From positions 37,118,862-37,182,861 of the forward strand of contig CM049307.1 of NCBI GenBank assembly GCA_026874595.1: a stretch of 64,000 nucleotides of DNA. Reading direction: 5' to 3'. The DNA comes from Sipunculus nudus. Taxonomy: Eukaryota > Annelida > Sipuncula > Golfingiida > Sipunculidae. Below the pieces are notes generated by a model. It searched no databases. It was given only the letters and a program-made list of their open reading frames with translations, and was not told the origin of the DNA. Of this stretch, positions 27,301 through 52,862 are shown one piece after another; position 1 is the first letter of the stretch; the number at the start of each line of letters is the position of its first letter. The translations under genes and the position numbers were made by a program.

Positions 27301-28423
27301 CTTGGCAACGCTTAATCCATGGCGTGCCTTTTTAAATTTTAATATTATATGGTTTCTCTGTCAATTAATAGATTCAAGAAAACAAAATAATTAAGAATAA
27401 GTGTTTTTATGCAGATCCATAGGGAACAGAATATAAAGATAAAGATAGGCTCTTCTAAGGACAAGTTGTGTTGTTCATTTTACCAATATAAACCAATTCT
27501 GTATGAGGGAATGTAACTTTTGAATGGAAAAATGTAACAGCACTGCACAGAATTCCCTCAGGGGAATGTAACTTTTTTCCATTATTTCTATCCCTGGTGG
27601 GTCTACAAATAGTGTCTCTCTGCACAACCGTCATGTGGATTAGCGTTCTTATCCGCATGACAGCAATGTGTTCTCAAATATATCATACACTTAATATATT
27701 TTTATTTTTCATAAAATAATCACTTCAAGCATCAGAGAAATTGGTATTGTTGGGAAATTGATAAAAAACAAAACTCATGAACAGAAATAAACATACCACC
27801 AGATTGGTAAAGAAAATCACTATGACAGCTTGCCAAGGAACATTTGTGTATTAGGCCCGGCCAAGGCTTTTCTAGTTTTATGCACTGATTTCGTCTAACT
27901 TGTAAGTATTAAGTTTACGTAAAGCACCCAACATCGACAACTTTAAATAGTTCTGACTAGTTCTGTTGTGCTGAGGTGTCTGTTACCAGCCATATTGTTA
28001 GCAGTGGTTGGGTTTTATATTATAATATGAGAGGCTGTCGTGCCGATTGTACTCCTTATTGGCACGACCGTTGTGCCGATAGCCTCGGCTGGGTCTAAAC
28101 TGACTGGACCGTCTCATTTTAGTAGAAATCAACATAAACCATGACATGCCTGATGATATAACATTGACATGCCTCTTACTTTTCTATTACATGAATCCTA
28201 AACATCATTACGTCCGTCTGTATACACCCATTACCTCGTCCAAGTAGACCGGATTCTATACTATAGACTATAGTAATTAGTATAGACTATACTTGCTCTG
28301 GAGTCTGAACACGACTGAAGCCAGGCTATTTCAGCCTTGCTCTAATTTTAAATAAACATAATATTTAATAAAATATTTCTCACCAACAAGCCTATCATAG
28401 CTTCCAGTAGATTTCCCGAACAT
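2883..28423 (-). CDS. HGS: HGS/Hrs, ESCRT-0 subunit (15 coding exons, 3' end missing)
   Basis: Hrs binds PI3P on early endosomes and, with STAM, captures ubiquitinated cargo and recruits TSG101 (ESCRT-I) and clathrin. Fifteen exons join in phase (40, 85, 76, 93, 121, 122, 125, 76, 96, 87, 180, 220, 173, 129 and 460 nt) into 694 codons. VHS spans about residues 8-145. FYVE spans about 155-220, with zinc cysteines 166/169, 182/185, 190/193 and 212/215 and the RKHHCRHCG motif. A UIM (EEEELQLALALS) lies near 258-272, PSAP at 345-348, the helical/coiled-coil core at about 375-540 and a Pro/Gln/Gly-rich tail from 542. Human HGS is 777 residues, so about 80 are unaccounted for. The final clathrin-box exon was not found and probably lies before position 1. 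Exon identities come from recognised protein similarity and splice phase. Confidence 0.96.
3343..4228 (-). other. HGS: HGS intron 14, nothing recognised
   Basis: AT-rich intron. Apart from a GATCCAATGGGAGC / CCAATTGGATC near-palindrome around 3820-3870, no element or RNA was recognised. Confidence 0.5.
4229..4357 (-). CDS. HGS: HGS exon 14 (coiled coil end)
   Basis: Encodes EYLEYQRQLALQRMRDQEME and following residues, continuing the helix of exon 13. Forty-three codons, phase 0. Confidence 0.95.
4358..6399 (-). other. HGS: HGS introns 12-13, nothing recognised outside exon 13
   Basis: Two AT-rich introns flank exon 13. Only a short ATCATCATAATC duplication near 5355-5405 was noted. Confidence 0.45.
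5169..5341 (-). CDS. HGS: HGS exon 13 (coiled coil)
   Basis: Encodes HYEALQDKLAQLKDAREALD and following residues, then an Arg/Glu-rich helix ending MAQKLEVMRQKKQ. Heptad-like coiled coil. Confidence 0.95.
6400..6619 (-). CDS. HGS: HGS exon 12 (helical core)
   Basis: Encodes FLNALKSSIEIFVNRMKSNS then RGRSIANDSSVQTLF, the Hrs helical domain that pairs with STAM. Ends in phase 1. Confidence 0.95.
6720..7090 (+). mobile_element. Repeat family D copy with terminal palindrome
   Basis: Two units containing GTGACCTCTGACNTCATNAA, then GACGGACGGACGG and a perfect 16-bp palindrome CCCATCATATGATGGG at 7068-7083. Related to 2170-2520, which lacks the palindrome. Confidence 0.7.
7356..7535 (-). CDS. HGS: HGS exon 11 (PSAP motif)
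   Basis: Contains DPELAKYLNRNYWEKK, a conserved Hrs block, then TTQPSAPV. PSAP (residues 345-348) is the TSG101-binding motif. Sixty codons, phase 0. Confidence 0.95.
7870..7956 (-). CDS. HGS: HGS exon 10 (linker)
   Basis: Twenty-nine codons, phase 0 at both ends (KGRPQSNYSVYSTVNKT...). Low-complexity Ser/Asn-rich linker. Being a multiple of three, it could be skipped in frame. Confidence 0.85.
8519..8702. mobile_element. MITE, CAGT-ended family, copy 4
   Basis: Starts CAGTCAAACCTCAC and ends GTGAGGTTTTACTG, inverted ends close to the Tigger type, flanked by TA only on the right. In HGS intron 9. Confidence 0.65.
8746..8841 (-). CDS. HGS: HGS exon 9 (ubiquitin-interacting motif)
   Basis: Encodes EQELQEEEELQLALALSRSE, a double-faced UIM of the Hrs type. 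Separated from exon 8 by the 6.6-kb intron 8, the largest in the gene. Confidence 0.95.
8842..10016 (-). other. HGS: HGS intron 8, proximal part, nothing recognised
   Basis: AT-rich, with no recognised repeat or exon. The 9119-9495 ORFs on both strands show no family resemblance. Confidence 0.45.
10017..11027 (+). mobile_element. Tandem-unit element with 3' hairpin, family A copy 1
   Basis: Begins AAACTAGATGTGGTC with a subterminal GGTCCTC-A-GAGGGCC hairpin. About five units of about 145 bp (GGTCTGGAGCCCTCATAGG, CCATATTGGAATT) follow, then GGACGGGGGACGGACTGACA. Ends in a hairpin (10999-11025) and CTAA before T. The layout resembles Helentron-related elements and the oyster pearl repeats. Confidence 0.8.
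11028..12990 (-). other. HGS: HGS intron 8, middle part, nothing recognised
   Basis: AT-rich intronic DNA with homopolymer A and T runs. No repeat, RNA or coding signal recognised. Confidence 0.45.
13010..13140 (+). repeat. Short tandem repeat, about 21-bp unit
   Basis: Five to six units of ATTACCATAAACTCTGTGTTA. It makes a repetitive ORF (YHKLCVN...) that is not evidence of coding. Confidence 0.85.
13663..13692 (+). repeat. Poly-G tract
   Basis: About 30 consecutive G. Potential quadruplex-forming sequence inside the piggyBac-like element. Exact length is unreliable in any assembly. Confidence 0.8.
14020..14112 (+). ncRNA. tRNA-derived SINE-like segment with pol III boxes
   Basis: TGGCGCAGTGGTTAGAAC matches an A box and GAGTTCGAGCCC a B box, about 45 bp apart, followed by a run of T that could end pol III transcription. 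I could not fold a full cloverleaf, so it is tRNA-derived rather than a tRNA gene. Confidence 0.6.
14781..15487 (-). other. HGS: HGS intron 8, distal part, nothing recognised
   Basis: AT-rich, no recognised repeat or exon. Confidence 0.45.
15488..15563 (-). CDS. HGS: HGS exon 8 (linker)
   Basis: Encodes KPTGKKGSEDELPPEYLASP and following residues. The ELPPEYL-SPLS-QSQ pattern is an Hrs hallmark between FYVE and UIM. Phase 2 to 0. Confidence 0.95.
16161..16285 (-). CDS. HGS: HGS exon 7 (FYVE, second half)
   Basis: Starts HHCRHCGQIFCNKCSSKQ and ends VRVCEACFDMLN. It supplies six of the eight zinc ligands and, with exon 6, restores RKHHCRHCG, the PI3P-binding signature. Confidence 0.97.
16411..17582 (+). 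mobile_element. Tandem-unit element with 3' hairpin, family A copy 2
   Basis: Same family and orientation as 10017-11027, with at least six units of about 145 bp. The first bases TAATTATAAACTAGATTT occur twice in tandem (16411 and 16429). The 3' hairpin AGGGCACCGCTT-TTC-AAGCGGGGCCCT (17554-17580) has one mismatch and is followed by AA then T. In HGS intron 6. Confidence 0.82.
17583..18672 (-). other. HGS: HGS intron 6, remainder, nothing recognised
   Basis: No element recognised. A moderately GC-rich patch at 17870-18010 has no identity I can name. Confidence 0.45.
18673..18794 (-). CDS. HGS: HGS exon 6 (FYVE, first half)
   Basis: Begins after CCCACAG. Encodes the VHS-FYVE linker and APEWKDGDCCHRCRVQF, the first zinc cysteine pair (C166/C169), and ends at QRK, splitting the basic FYVE motif across the intron. 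Confidence 0.95.
19273..19393 (-). CDS. HGS: HGS exon 5 (VHS end)
   Basis: Encodes ILELVQIWSHAFRNEPNLKV and following residues, the last VHS helices. Donor GTCAGT, phase 1. Confidence 0.94.
20075..20167 (-). CDS. HGS: HGS exon 4 (VHS)
   Basis: Encodes VLESCVKNCGSSLHQEVATK and following residues, the most conserved part of the VHS domain. Phase 0 at both ends. Confidence 0.95.
21177..21359. mobile_element. MITE, CAGT-ended family, copy 2, next to HGS exon 3
   Basis: CAATGGAACC and GGTTTCACTG ends with TA on both sides. It ends 10 bp inside the intron from the exon 3 border, so the donor reads GTGAGATATACAGTGAAACC, joining gene and element. Confidence 0.75.
21370..21445 (-). CDS. HGS: HGS exon 3 (VHS)
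   Basis: Encodes PKHAVTMLKRKIGQDNPHVA and following residues, VHS helices 3-4. The donor GTGAGA is followed within 10 nt by the end of a MITE (21177-21359). Confidence 0.95.
22047..22131 (-). CDS. HGS: HGS exon 2 (VHS)
   Basis: Encodes EKATSQLLLEPDWDATLQ and following residues, helices 1-2 of the VHS domain. Acceptor TTCAATACAG, donor GTAAGT, phase 1 to 2. Confidence 0.95.
22931..23258. repeat. Exact 164-bp tandem duplication
   Basis: 22931-23094 repeats at 23095-23258 with no difference seen. The unit contains GGTCCATGGAGGGGGGTGGG. It is intronic (HGS intron 1) and not coding. Confidence 0.95.
23262..28383 (-). other. HGS: HGS intron 1, remainder, mostly unidentified
   Basis: AT-rich background with denser GC patches at 24890-25330 and 25780-26240 that I cannot name. 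Similar sequences in opposite orientation lie at about 25460-25570 and 27500-27600 (GGGAATGTAAC and RC). No exon was found. Confidence 0.4.
28384..28423 (-). CDS. HGS: HGS exon 1 (start codon)
   Basis: ATG at 28423-28421 opens MFGKSTGSYDRLV and ends in phase 1 at a GTGAGA donor. Joined to exon 2 it reads RLV-EKATSQLLLE, matching the expected start of the VHS domain. No other upstream ATG gives such a join. Confidence 0.85.
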
Positions 28424-29337
28424 TTTTTTCCCTTACAGATTCCTTCGTTTTCTTCCTTCTATCTCAACTACGTAGTCTTATCTGACTCACAAAGGGTTAA
28501 ATGACAGCGGATCTTGTGATGCTGTCACCTTAACTTCCGGTGTAGCGCTGAAACTTGTCACGCTCCTTTTTGGTCCAGGATATATGTTTTTAGTCCAGTT
28601 AAGTTCTCTCTTGATAATCAGCAAACTCATATTTTGTGTAACGTTCATAAATGCTTATTTTCGTATAAATCGTTTATTTTTAAACTGAATTTTTTTCCCA
28701 CATAAACATCCAACAAATATAAAACTCCCCTCCCCCATCTCTGTTCAACCTTCACCTTCAGAAAAGCATTCACTTTCGTGTGTTTAAAAAGAAAATGTTA
28801 CTGTACTCTTCTGCTAAATTCGATCAGCTCAGATATCGATGTCAAAATATCCCAAAGCTTTCTTTTATTCTATTTTTATCATGCTTCATAGGCAAAAGGG
28901 TATGTCCTTTTGAAGGAATTTAGTCAACATTCATCATTTTAATTTGCCGAATGTTTTAATATGCGGTTTTGGGGTCAGAGTTCAACAATCTCCCTATCAT
29001 TATCGTAACTAACACGTATAAGAGTAGACTTTACCCGTACCCTCATAAAATGACAATTTTGTTGCAAAATTGCCACATCTAAGTGAAGAAAAACTAGACA
29101 TGATTAAGGAATCATTATTATTTTGTATGATACTATCGAAAGGAAGGTGAAAATATTGCCAACGTGTGCTTCTGATGAAATGACAGTTACAACGACTTTC
29201 CTATTTGTAAAAGGCATGTATTTCAGAGTACGGTTTGGCAGAGTACGGTTTCTTTTGTTTACTGTAGCACGGATTTACCGGGACAAGGCGTGAAGTCCAG
29301 AGAGCGGTCAGACCTGGTTGTCAATCAAGCTGACACA
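28424..29337. promoter_or_regulatory. Divergent promoter region between HGS and the membrane-protein gene
   Basis: The 914 bp between the two start codons must hold both promoters and 5' leaders. ACTTCCGG, an ETS-family site, lies at 28533-28540, 110 bp upstream of the HGS ATG. ETS sites are common in divergent housekeeping promoters. No TATA box was placed with confidence. AAACTAGA with a small TGATT/AATCA hairpin occurs near 29092-29115 and may be a repeat fragment. Confidence 0.55.
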
Positions 29338-46688
<17,351 letters not shown>

Positions 46689-48598
46689 AAAGGTCAATGA
46701 AGTGTCATAATTGACATGTAATGTTTCTTATCTTGCCACCGAGGTGCTTACAACTGAAATCATATGACGTCCAAAATGTGTAACCAAACAGCTGATATAG
46801 AGCACAACGAAATATTGTTAATTTGTGGAAGATTAGTGTGACATCCAGTTCAGGTTACAAGAAACAGATCATGGTGTTATAAAAATAATCAGAATATAAT
46901 TTTGCAGACAGTAATAGAATTTGTATATTGTGGTCTTACTTGATATTTAGAATAGCTTAGCAGATGACTTGATAATCTTTATAATTTTTTTTCTCCTGTT
47001 TTATTTAACGTATGTCTCAGAATGTTGCATTCAGTATTGTTATGTGATTTCTTGATTTTACTGAATTTGTTGTTAAGTTTGCAGCTGAAAAGTAGTATTT
47101 TCTGTTCATGGCTGACTTAGATTTGAATAATGATATAAGGATTTTTTTATGGATCTCAAGGTTTTGTAATAGTGAAGTATTAATATTGGTCTGAGGGTAA
47201 CAGCAGCATGGGGTACTCTGGTATTTCATGAAAGCCTTATAGATAAAGATCATACTAAACTAACACATCTCTAGTCATGATAATGTATGTCAGACAACAT
47301 ATACGGAGCATCTGTAATTCTTCCACTGAATATTTAATCATTTACCATGCTCAAAAGTATTTTAGTCATTCTGTTTACCACCAAGTATGTTACATTATTA
47401 TTGCTCATGTTCTTTAGGCCAGAGTTCACCGAGGAAATAGCTCTCTGTGGTTCAGGAATGGGCGATTTCATTCCATTCTTTGTGGCATTAGACTGGCTTC
47501 TAGGAGTCAGACTATTTGTATAAATGTACATTCTATATTTTAACACACTTGTTATATCATCATATAAGCAGCATTTTGTCAGATTTACTTTTGTCTTAAA
47601 TGACACAAGAGCTGTCCATGACACTCATACTTTGCACTAAATATGAGAATACAGAAAAAAGTTTCAGTATAATTACAATAAAATGTATTATAGAAGTACA
47701 AAATATTATATTGAAGCGAACTAACAGAGGGGACCATAAAATCAGATAGAGATATATAATTTTATTGTATTTTGGCATTTTAACAGATTTCCTTATCATT
47801 ATATATAGTTAAGTTGTAGTATCACAAAAAATATAAACTCATTATAAACTGGTTACACTTCAGATGCTATATCTGTGGAAATTCTAATCACATCATTATG
47901 TCTTATAAATATTAATATTCCAATAAACTTTTCAACTCAGGAGCTTCAAAAACCAAAGGGGATTAAGTAGGGCTTACAAATGTTTTAATGGACAAAATCT
48001 TCTGTAATCCAGGAAGCAATGGGTTTTTGTAATTCCTGTCATCTTCTGTAAGGTGTTGTATATGACTTGCTGATATAAACTATATTTCTGTACATTGTCT
48101 CTTTTTGTTTTTGTTGTATGGTAATTAATGCAGATGTATAAATAGTGTTGCCACAATGGATGTTCACCAAAGAAATACAAACACTTTAAAGAAAAATGTA
48201 TACAATCTGTATGAAAAAGTTTAAGTTTGTGTAAAAACAGTTAACATTGGCTTACTGTGAAAACTTTCAGAAATGGAAAAGATTAAATGCTACAACTCTT
48301 TTTATGTACATTGATGCAGCATACAGGTGAAATCTGGCCCAACAAAGTACCACCTGTACTCTAATATGTCTCCCGAAGTTTGAGCACTCAAATAACAATT
48401 AAGTTTAACTATTTTTTTTTTCAAGAAAAATCCTTCACAAAAGTTTTAAAGTGGTTGCACTAATATATTTTAAAATCAGCAATACACTTTCATTAAAAGG
48501 GTCTTTTATGATATCTGATATCTATTAACTTAAGCACATCCCATGAGCCTTTCATACACATAACACAAAGGCCAGACAAGCAAATTCGTGAAATTAAT
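46689..48598. other. 3' flank of the membrane-protein gene
   Basis: AT-rich, probably including its 3' UTR. No other gene was recognised; the short ORFs lack family resemblance. Confidence 0.45.
47677..47682 (+). terminator. Candidate polyadenylation signal for the membrane-protein gene
   Basis: An AATAAA hexamer about 1 kb past the stop codon. Others occur further on (near 47921). Only transcript data can say which is used. Confidence 0.2.
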
Positions 48599-49215
48599 GT
48601 CCCCCGCTTTGGGATCTTGTTTTTTATGCTTGAAAAAAGATGGACAAACAGAAGCCAGACACTCCAAAACAAATCCAAAGTTATCCAACAGAAACAAAAA
48701 CCTGACAGAATGACAGACAGACCGACAGACATAAGCCAGACACTTCAAAACAAATCCAAACAAAGGTAAGCATGAGAGCATTCACTGACCAAAATTTGAA
48801 TGACATCGGATGATATTTAGGAAAGTTACAGCAGGGTAACAAAAACCTGACAGACAAAGTGACAGACAGACAGAGAAAATCCAGACACCCCAAAACTAAT
48901 CCCAACCAAGGTATGCATGAGAGCAATGTCTGACCAAAATTTGAATGAAATTGGATAATATTTAGGAAAGTTGTCTCACAGTAATGAATATCTGAATGAC
49001 TGACAAACAGGGTGACAGACGGACAGATGCCAGACACTCCAAAACCTATCCCAACCATAGTAAGCACGAGATCAATCACTAACCAAAATTTGAATGAAAT
49101 CGGATCATATTTAGGAAAGTTATGGCACAGACACAAAAACCTGACAGACAGACAGAAGGACAGACAGACAGACAAACCCAAAACAATGTCCCCCATATCT
49201 GCAGAGCGGGGGACA
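48599..49215. mobile_element. Tandem-unit element with GGGGGACA hairpin end, family F
   Basis: Starts TGTCCCCCGCTTTGGG and ends with hairpin TGTCCCCC...CGGGGGACA (49187-49215). In between are about four units of about 125 bp (CCAGACACTCCAAAAC, AAAATTTGAATGA, ATATTTAGGAAAGTT) and GACAGACAGACAGA runs. The 207-residue minus-strand ORF across it is a by-product. Confidence 0.8.
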
Positions 49216-52200
49216 AAAAGACAGATCCCATTGTACATATGCTGTTCATTTTGGTTATATTTTACATTGTAACGTAAGGGCCCGCCAAAATAATCAAAAC
49301 ACATTCAACATCGACATCTGTCTACAAGTCCTATGAACCAGAGTTTTGCAAATGGTGTTTTGCAACTACATGTACTGACATTTCAACTTCCCCATATATG
49401 AATCAAACCACGTTCAATGCCATGTTTTTCTGTTTGTCAACATGGTGGCATGCACAGTGTTTACTGACAGCTTGAAGATAAACAATGTCATGCATCCATC
49501 ACAGGGGTATTATAAGAACCTTTCGTAGCAGGAATAACCTACAGTTCATGAATTTGTTTACAGAGTTAGCCAGAAATCACATTAATTCTACAGATAAGTT
49601 ACGTAATTAGCTGGCTTTAATCAATCAGAAAGCATGTATGCATTCAAATGGACATTTATTACATAAATACATGTACATTCTCGCATTGTTCCATCAATGT
49701 TTTCTAAAGCCCATTTGATATTCTGCCTTGCAAAATTGCCAGTAGTTCAAGATAATACAAAGCAACAACATTTAACAAAACAACTTAACTTGCATCACAC
49801 CAGCAGGTATGAACATAACACAGCAAGGTACTGGTTATACCTTTCTAACAATTAAAATAATACACAATACAAAGATTGACACACGAAGCACTACTCCGGA
49901 ATGTACAAAGATTTGGTCCAGTAATATCTAACAATACACTTGTAAACAGTATAAACAAAATATTGTAGATAGAAAAATATAGAGATAATATTGGTAGTTT
50001 GACAGAACATGGTCTTGTCATGGGAAAAATATCATAATGATTTTGTTCATTACCTCTATTAACTGTAGGCATAAATGATCATTTAAGTGTTCTTGTTTAT
50101 TGATCGGTGATCTGTTTTGAAAGGGAGAATAATCAATTTGATAAAGAGGACATGGCAGTTTATGGTCCACTATGGAGTTAATATCATTTGTCACAAGACA
50201 TTAAATGCTTTAGTCATGGAGTAGAGTATGTGTGTGGGTTTGTAACTATAAATTTAATTGCAATTCCTGATGTGGCATACTAAAAGTCCTCAAGTGGCAT
50301 ATGACACACACATCTGGTGTACGTCATGGTTTAGGGTACTATGCCGAAAAATGATGTGGTTGAAATTAATCTTTGGCACTTTTTCCTTTCCAAATATTTT
50401 ATTTCTTATATATGTGAAGCACACAGGGGCATGCCACATACGGTTACTATTATCCAAGTTTCTAAAAGGAATACATTAAAAATAGGTTATCCTGGATTCT
50501 ACCATAGACTTTAGGCTAATCTGGCTCCCAGGAAACAACATACATGGTTATCCTGGAGTCAATTAAGAATGCATCACACTCCTAAGTTATCCTAACAAGG
50601 ATTCAATTTATAACTTTTAAAATTTAACCAGAATTCTGCAATGTTTTGGCAAAATACATCATATCAAAAGCTCTTAAGGATAAACAGCAAAGAAAATGGC
50701 CCTTTAAAGCATCCTAGATTCTGGCAAAAACATGTGACTATCAATGCAATCCTTAAACTTAGGTAGACATAATACCTCTAAAACTACACATTAAGTTGGC
50801 AGAACACACCTATTAGGCTTCCTGTATTCTGCAAAGAACATGACATAAAGCAATCCTGAAATCCTACATATGATCTTTAGCAATATCCTTGATATGGGGG
50901 AAGTGAGAATGATTTTAAAGCTATCTCAGAACTGTTGGCAGATTAGGCAGCTGAGCCAGGTAGTACAGGGACAATACAATTATAATAAGCTCATACTGCA
51001 TGAACACTATTACCATCTTCTGACTTTTGCTGAACACCACCCAGTCCATCTCTCTTTATCCATAACACTGAGTAACCAACACATATTTTTTTAAATATTA
51101 TGGGTGTACATGGCACATATCTAGAATGAAGAAAAAATATTTGCACATCTGTTCCTGATGTTAATTACTGCTATAGGCATCTTCAGGTCTTTGGCAAAAA
51201 AATATACATAGCTATGTCAGATTCGTACAGATGAAGTAACATGAAACATGAAATATTCTAAATATGTGAAATTTGGAAGTACAATTCTTTTTCTGACATA
51301 TATTTCTTGAAAACATAACAATTTCTCATGTATTTCTAATAGCATCTGCTCATACTGCTTTGGCATGGGTGATAAAGTATTCTGAAAGGTATGGCTTCTT
51401 GCGCCTTTAATACTTATTAGACTCACTTAAACATGAACTTGTGAGCAATGTGAACAAAACTTGGTCTAATAAGATAGATTTAAAAAAGTTGTCACATGAT
51501 CTTACTAAACAGATATTAAAGTATCATATAATTACCTTCTCTTTAAAGGACAAGTCCATATCCTATAGGGGGCACTGTCAAGGCTTTCAATAGGAGGAAA
51601 ATTTGAAGAGTAAAGGACGCTCAGGTGAAAATATTTAGGGAGTCCAATCTGAGCTTAGAGTATTTATGGAGTCCAAACTGAGTTTAGAGCATCCCAAGGG
51701 GGATGATATGTTTCTAATTTTGAAGGGTTATGAAAAATTTAATCTTTTTTAGTATTTTATGTAATTATCATTACATGATTAGAAATTGTGTCATTATATG
51801 AATATTTGCTTATAGCGAAATGTGTTTTCACCACTTATGGGTTCGTTTGAGGCAGCAGATAATGGTCATTGACTGATACAAGGTCCTAAAGCCAGAAAAT
51901 TGCCTGTCCTTACGGATGCTTGGACCCTCAGAATCAAGCATCCGTAAGAGCTTTTGAGTGTCAGAGATGCTTACCCCCACGTTCCTGAAAACCCTGCACT
52001 GTCTATATTGAATAAGGATGAAGGTTTTAAACTTCACAACCTTGGTACGCTAGAGATATTTTGATGTCTGGTGAACACAAAAGTAATGATAATCTGGTTA
52101 AATAGCATATGCATGAATGAGTTCTACAGTATGTTGTAATTACTAACATACTGTATGGCAGGGCTCATGCATAACAAATTATAATAGTTTAATGACTATT

Positions 52201-52573
52201 AAGACCTTACAAAAATTAATTCAGGCCATACCTTTTGCTAAAATGTGTTCAAGTCAAAACAATTATAGACTGGAGCCTTTAATAATCATTAACACTAACA
52301 CATTTAAATTATTAAAAAAAAATGAAAAAAATGGCATTAATTTATTTATGGTTAAACCAAGAACACTGATAAGAAAAACCTCCATACTCCAACATTTAAA
52401 TTTATTTTTTTCCCTAAAAATATTCATCTTTTCAAGTTCATGGATTTCACACTGCTTATTTCATGTCTTTTGAGATGTTTAAATACATAAGAACCTTGTA
52501 TAACAAAGTAATGTCATGAAGTTGACATGTTAATTGTATGTTATATTTCCGGCAGTACACTCATGCTGCTGCA
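49216..52573. other. Intergenic stretch, nothing recognised
   Basis: AT-rich DNA between convergent genes. It probably includes the GGCX 3' UTR at its right end. No RNA or repeat recognised apart from the candidate polyadenylation signals. Confidence 0.45.
52341..52406 (-). terminator. GGCX: Candidate GGCX polyadenylation signals
   Basis: AATAAA on the minus strand at 52406-52401 and 52346-52341, about 170-230 bp past the stop codon. Position is plausible but the hexamer is frequent in AT-rich DNA. Confidence 0.3.
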
Positions 52574-52862
52574 TTAGCTGGCTCCAGCCCCAGTAACAGA
52601 TTCAGAATATTTATTTGATGTCAGAGGGTCATCCTCGCTGATATCACTATAGGACAAAGTCATATCATCGCTGTCAACTGCATCATCTTGGTCAGTGCTG
52701 ATGGAGTCTGTAACATCATTAACAAGGCTGGGGTCCGGTGGGGGCATGAAACTCAACTCCTCATCCAGTATTTCCTTGTCAAGCTTTGTGGCAGCCTCCT
52801 TCAGATCATTTTCAGACAAACCCTTGATGATCACTGTTATGGCTGCTGTGCACATTTTAAAC
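52574..52862 (-). CDS. GGCX: GGCX exon m (stop codon)
   Basis: Encodes [20 protein letters not shown] and following residues, then an acidic Asp/Ser-rich tail ending TGAGAS and TAA at 52576-52574. The tail shows no clear match to the vertebrate tail. Confidence 0.88.

Noticed and set aside
48681-49304. 207-codon minus-strand ORF rich in Cys, Phe and Leu
   Set aside because: It spans the family F tandem repeat. The apparent hydrophobic repeats are translations of the 125-bp units, with no family match.
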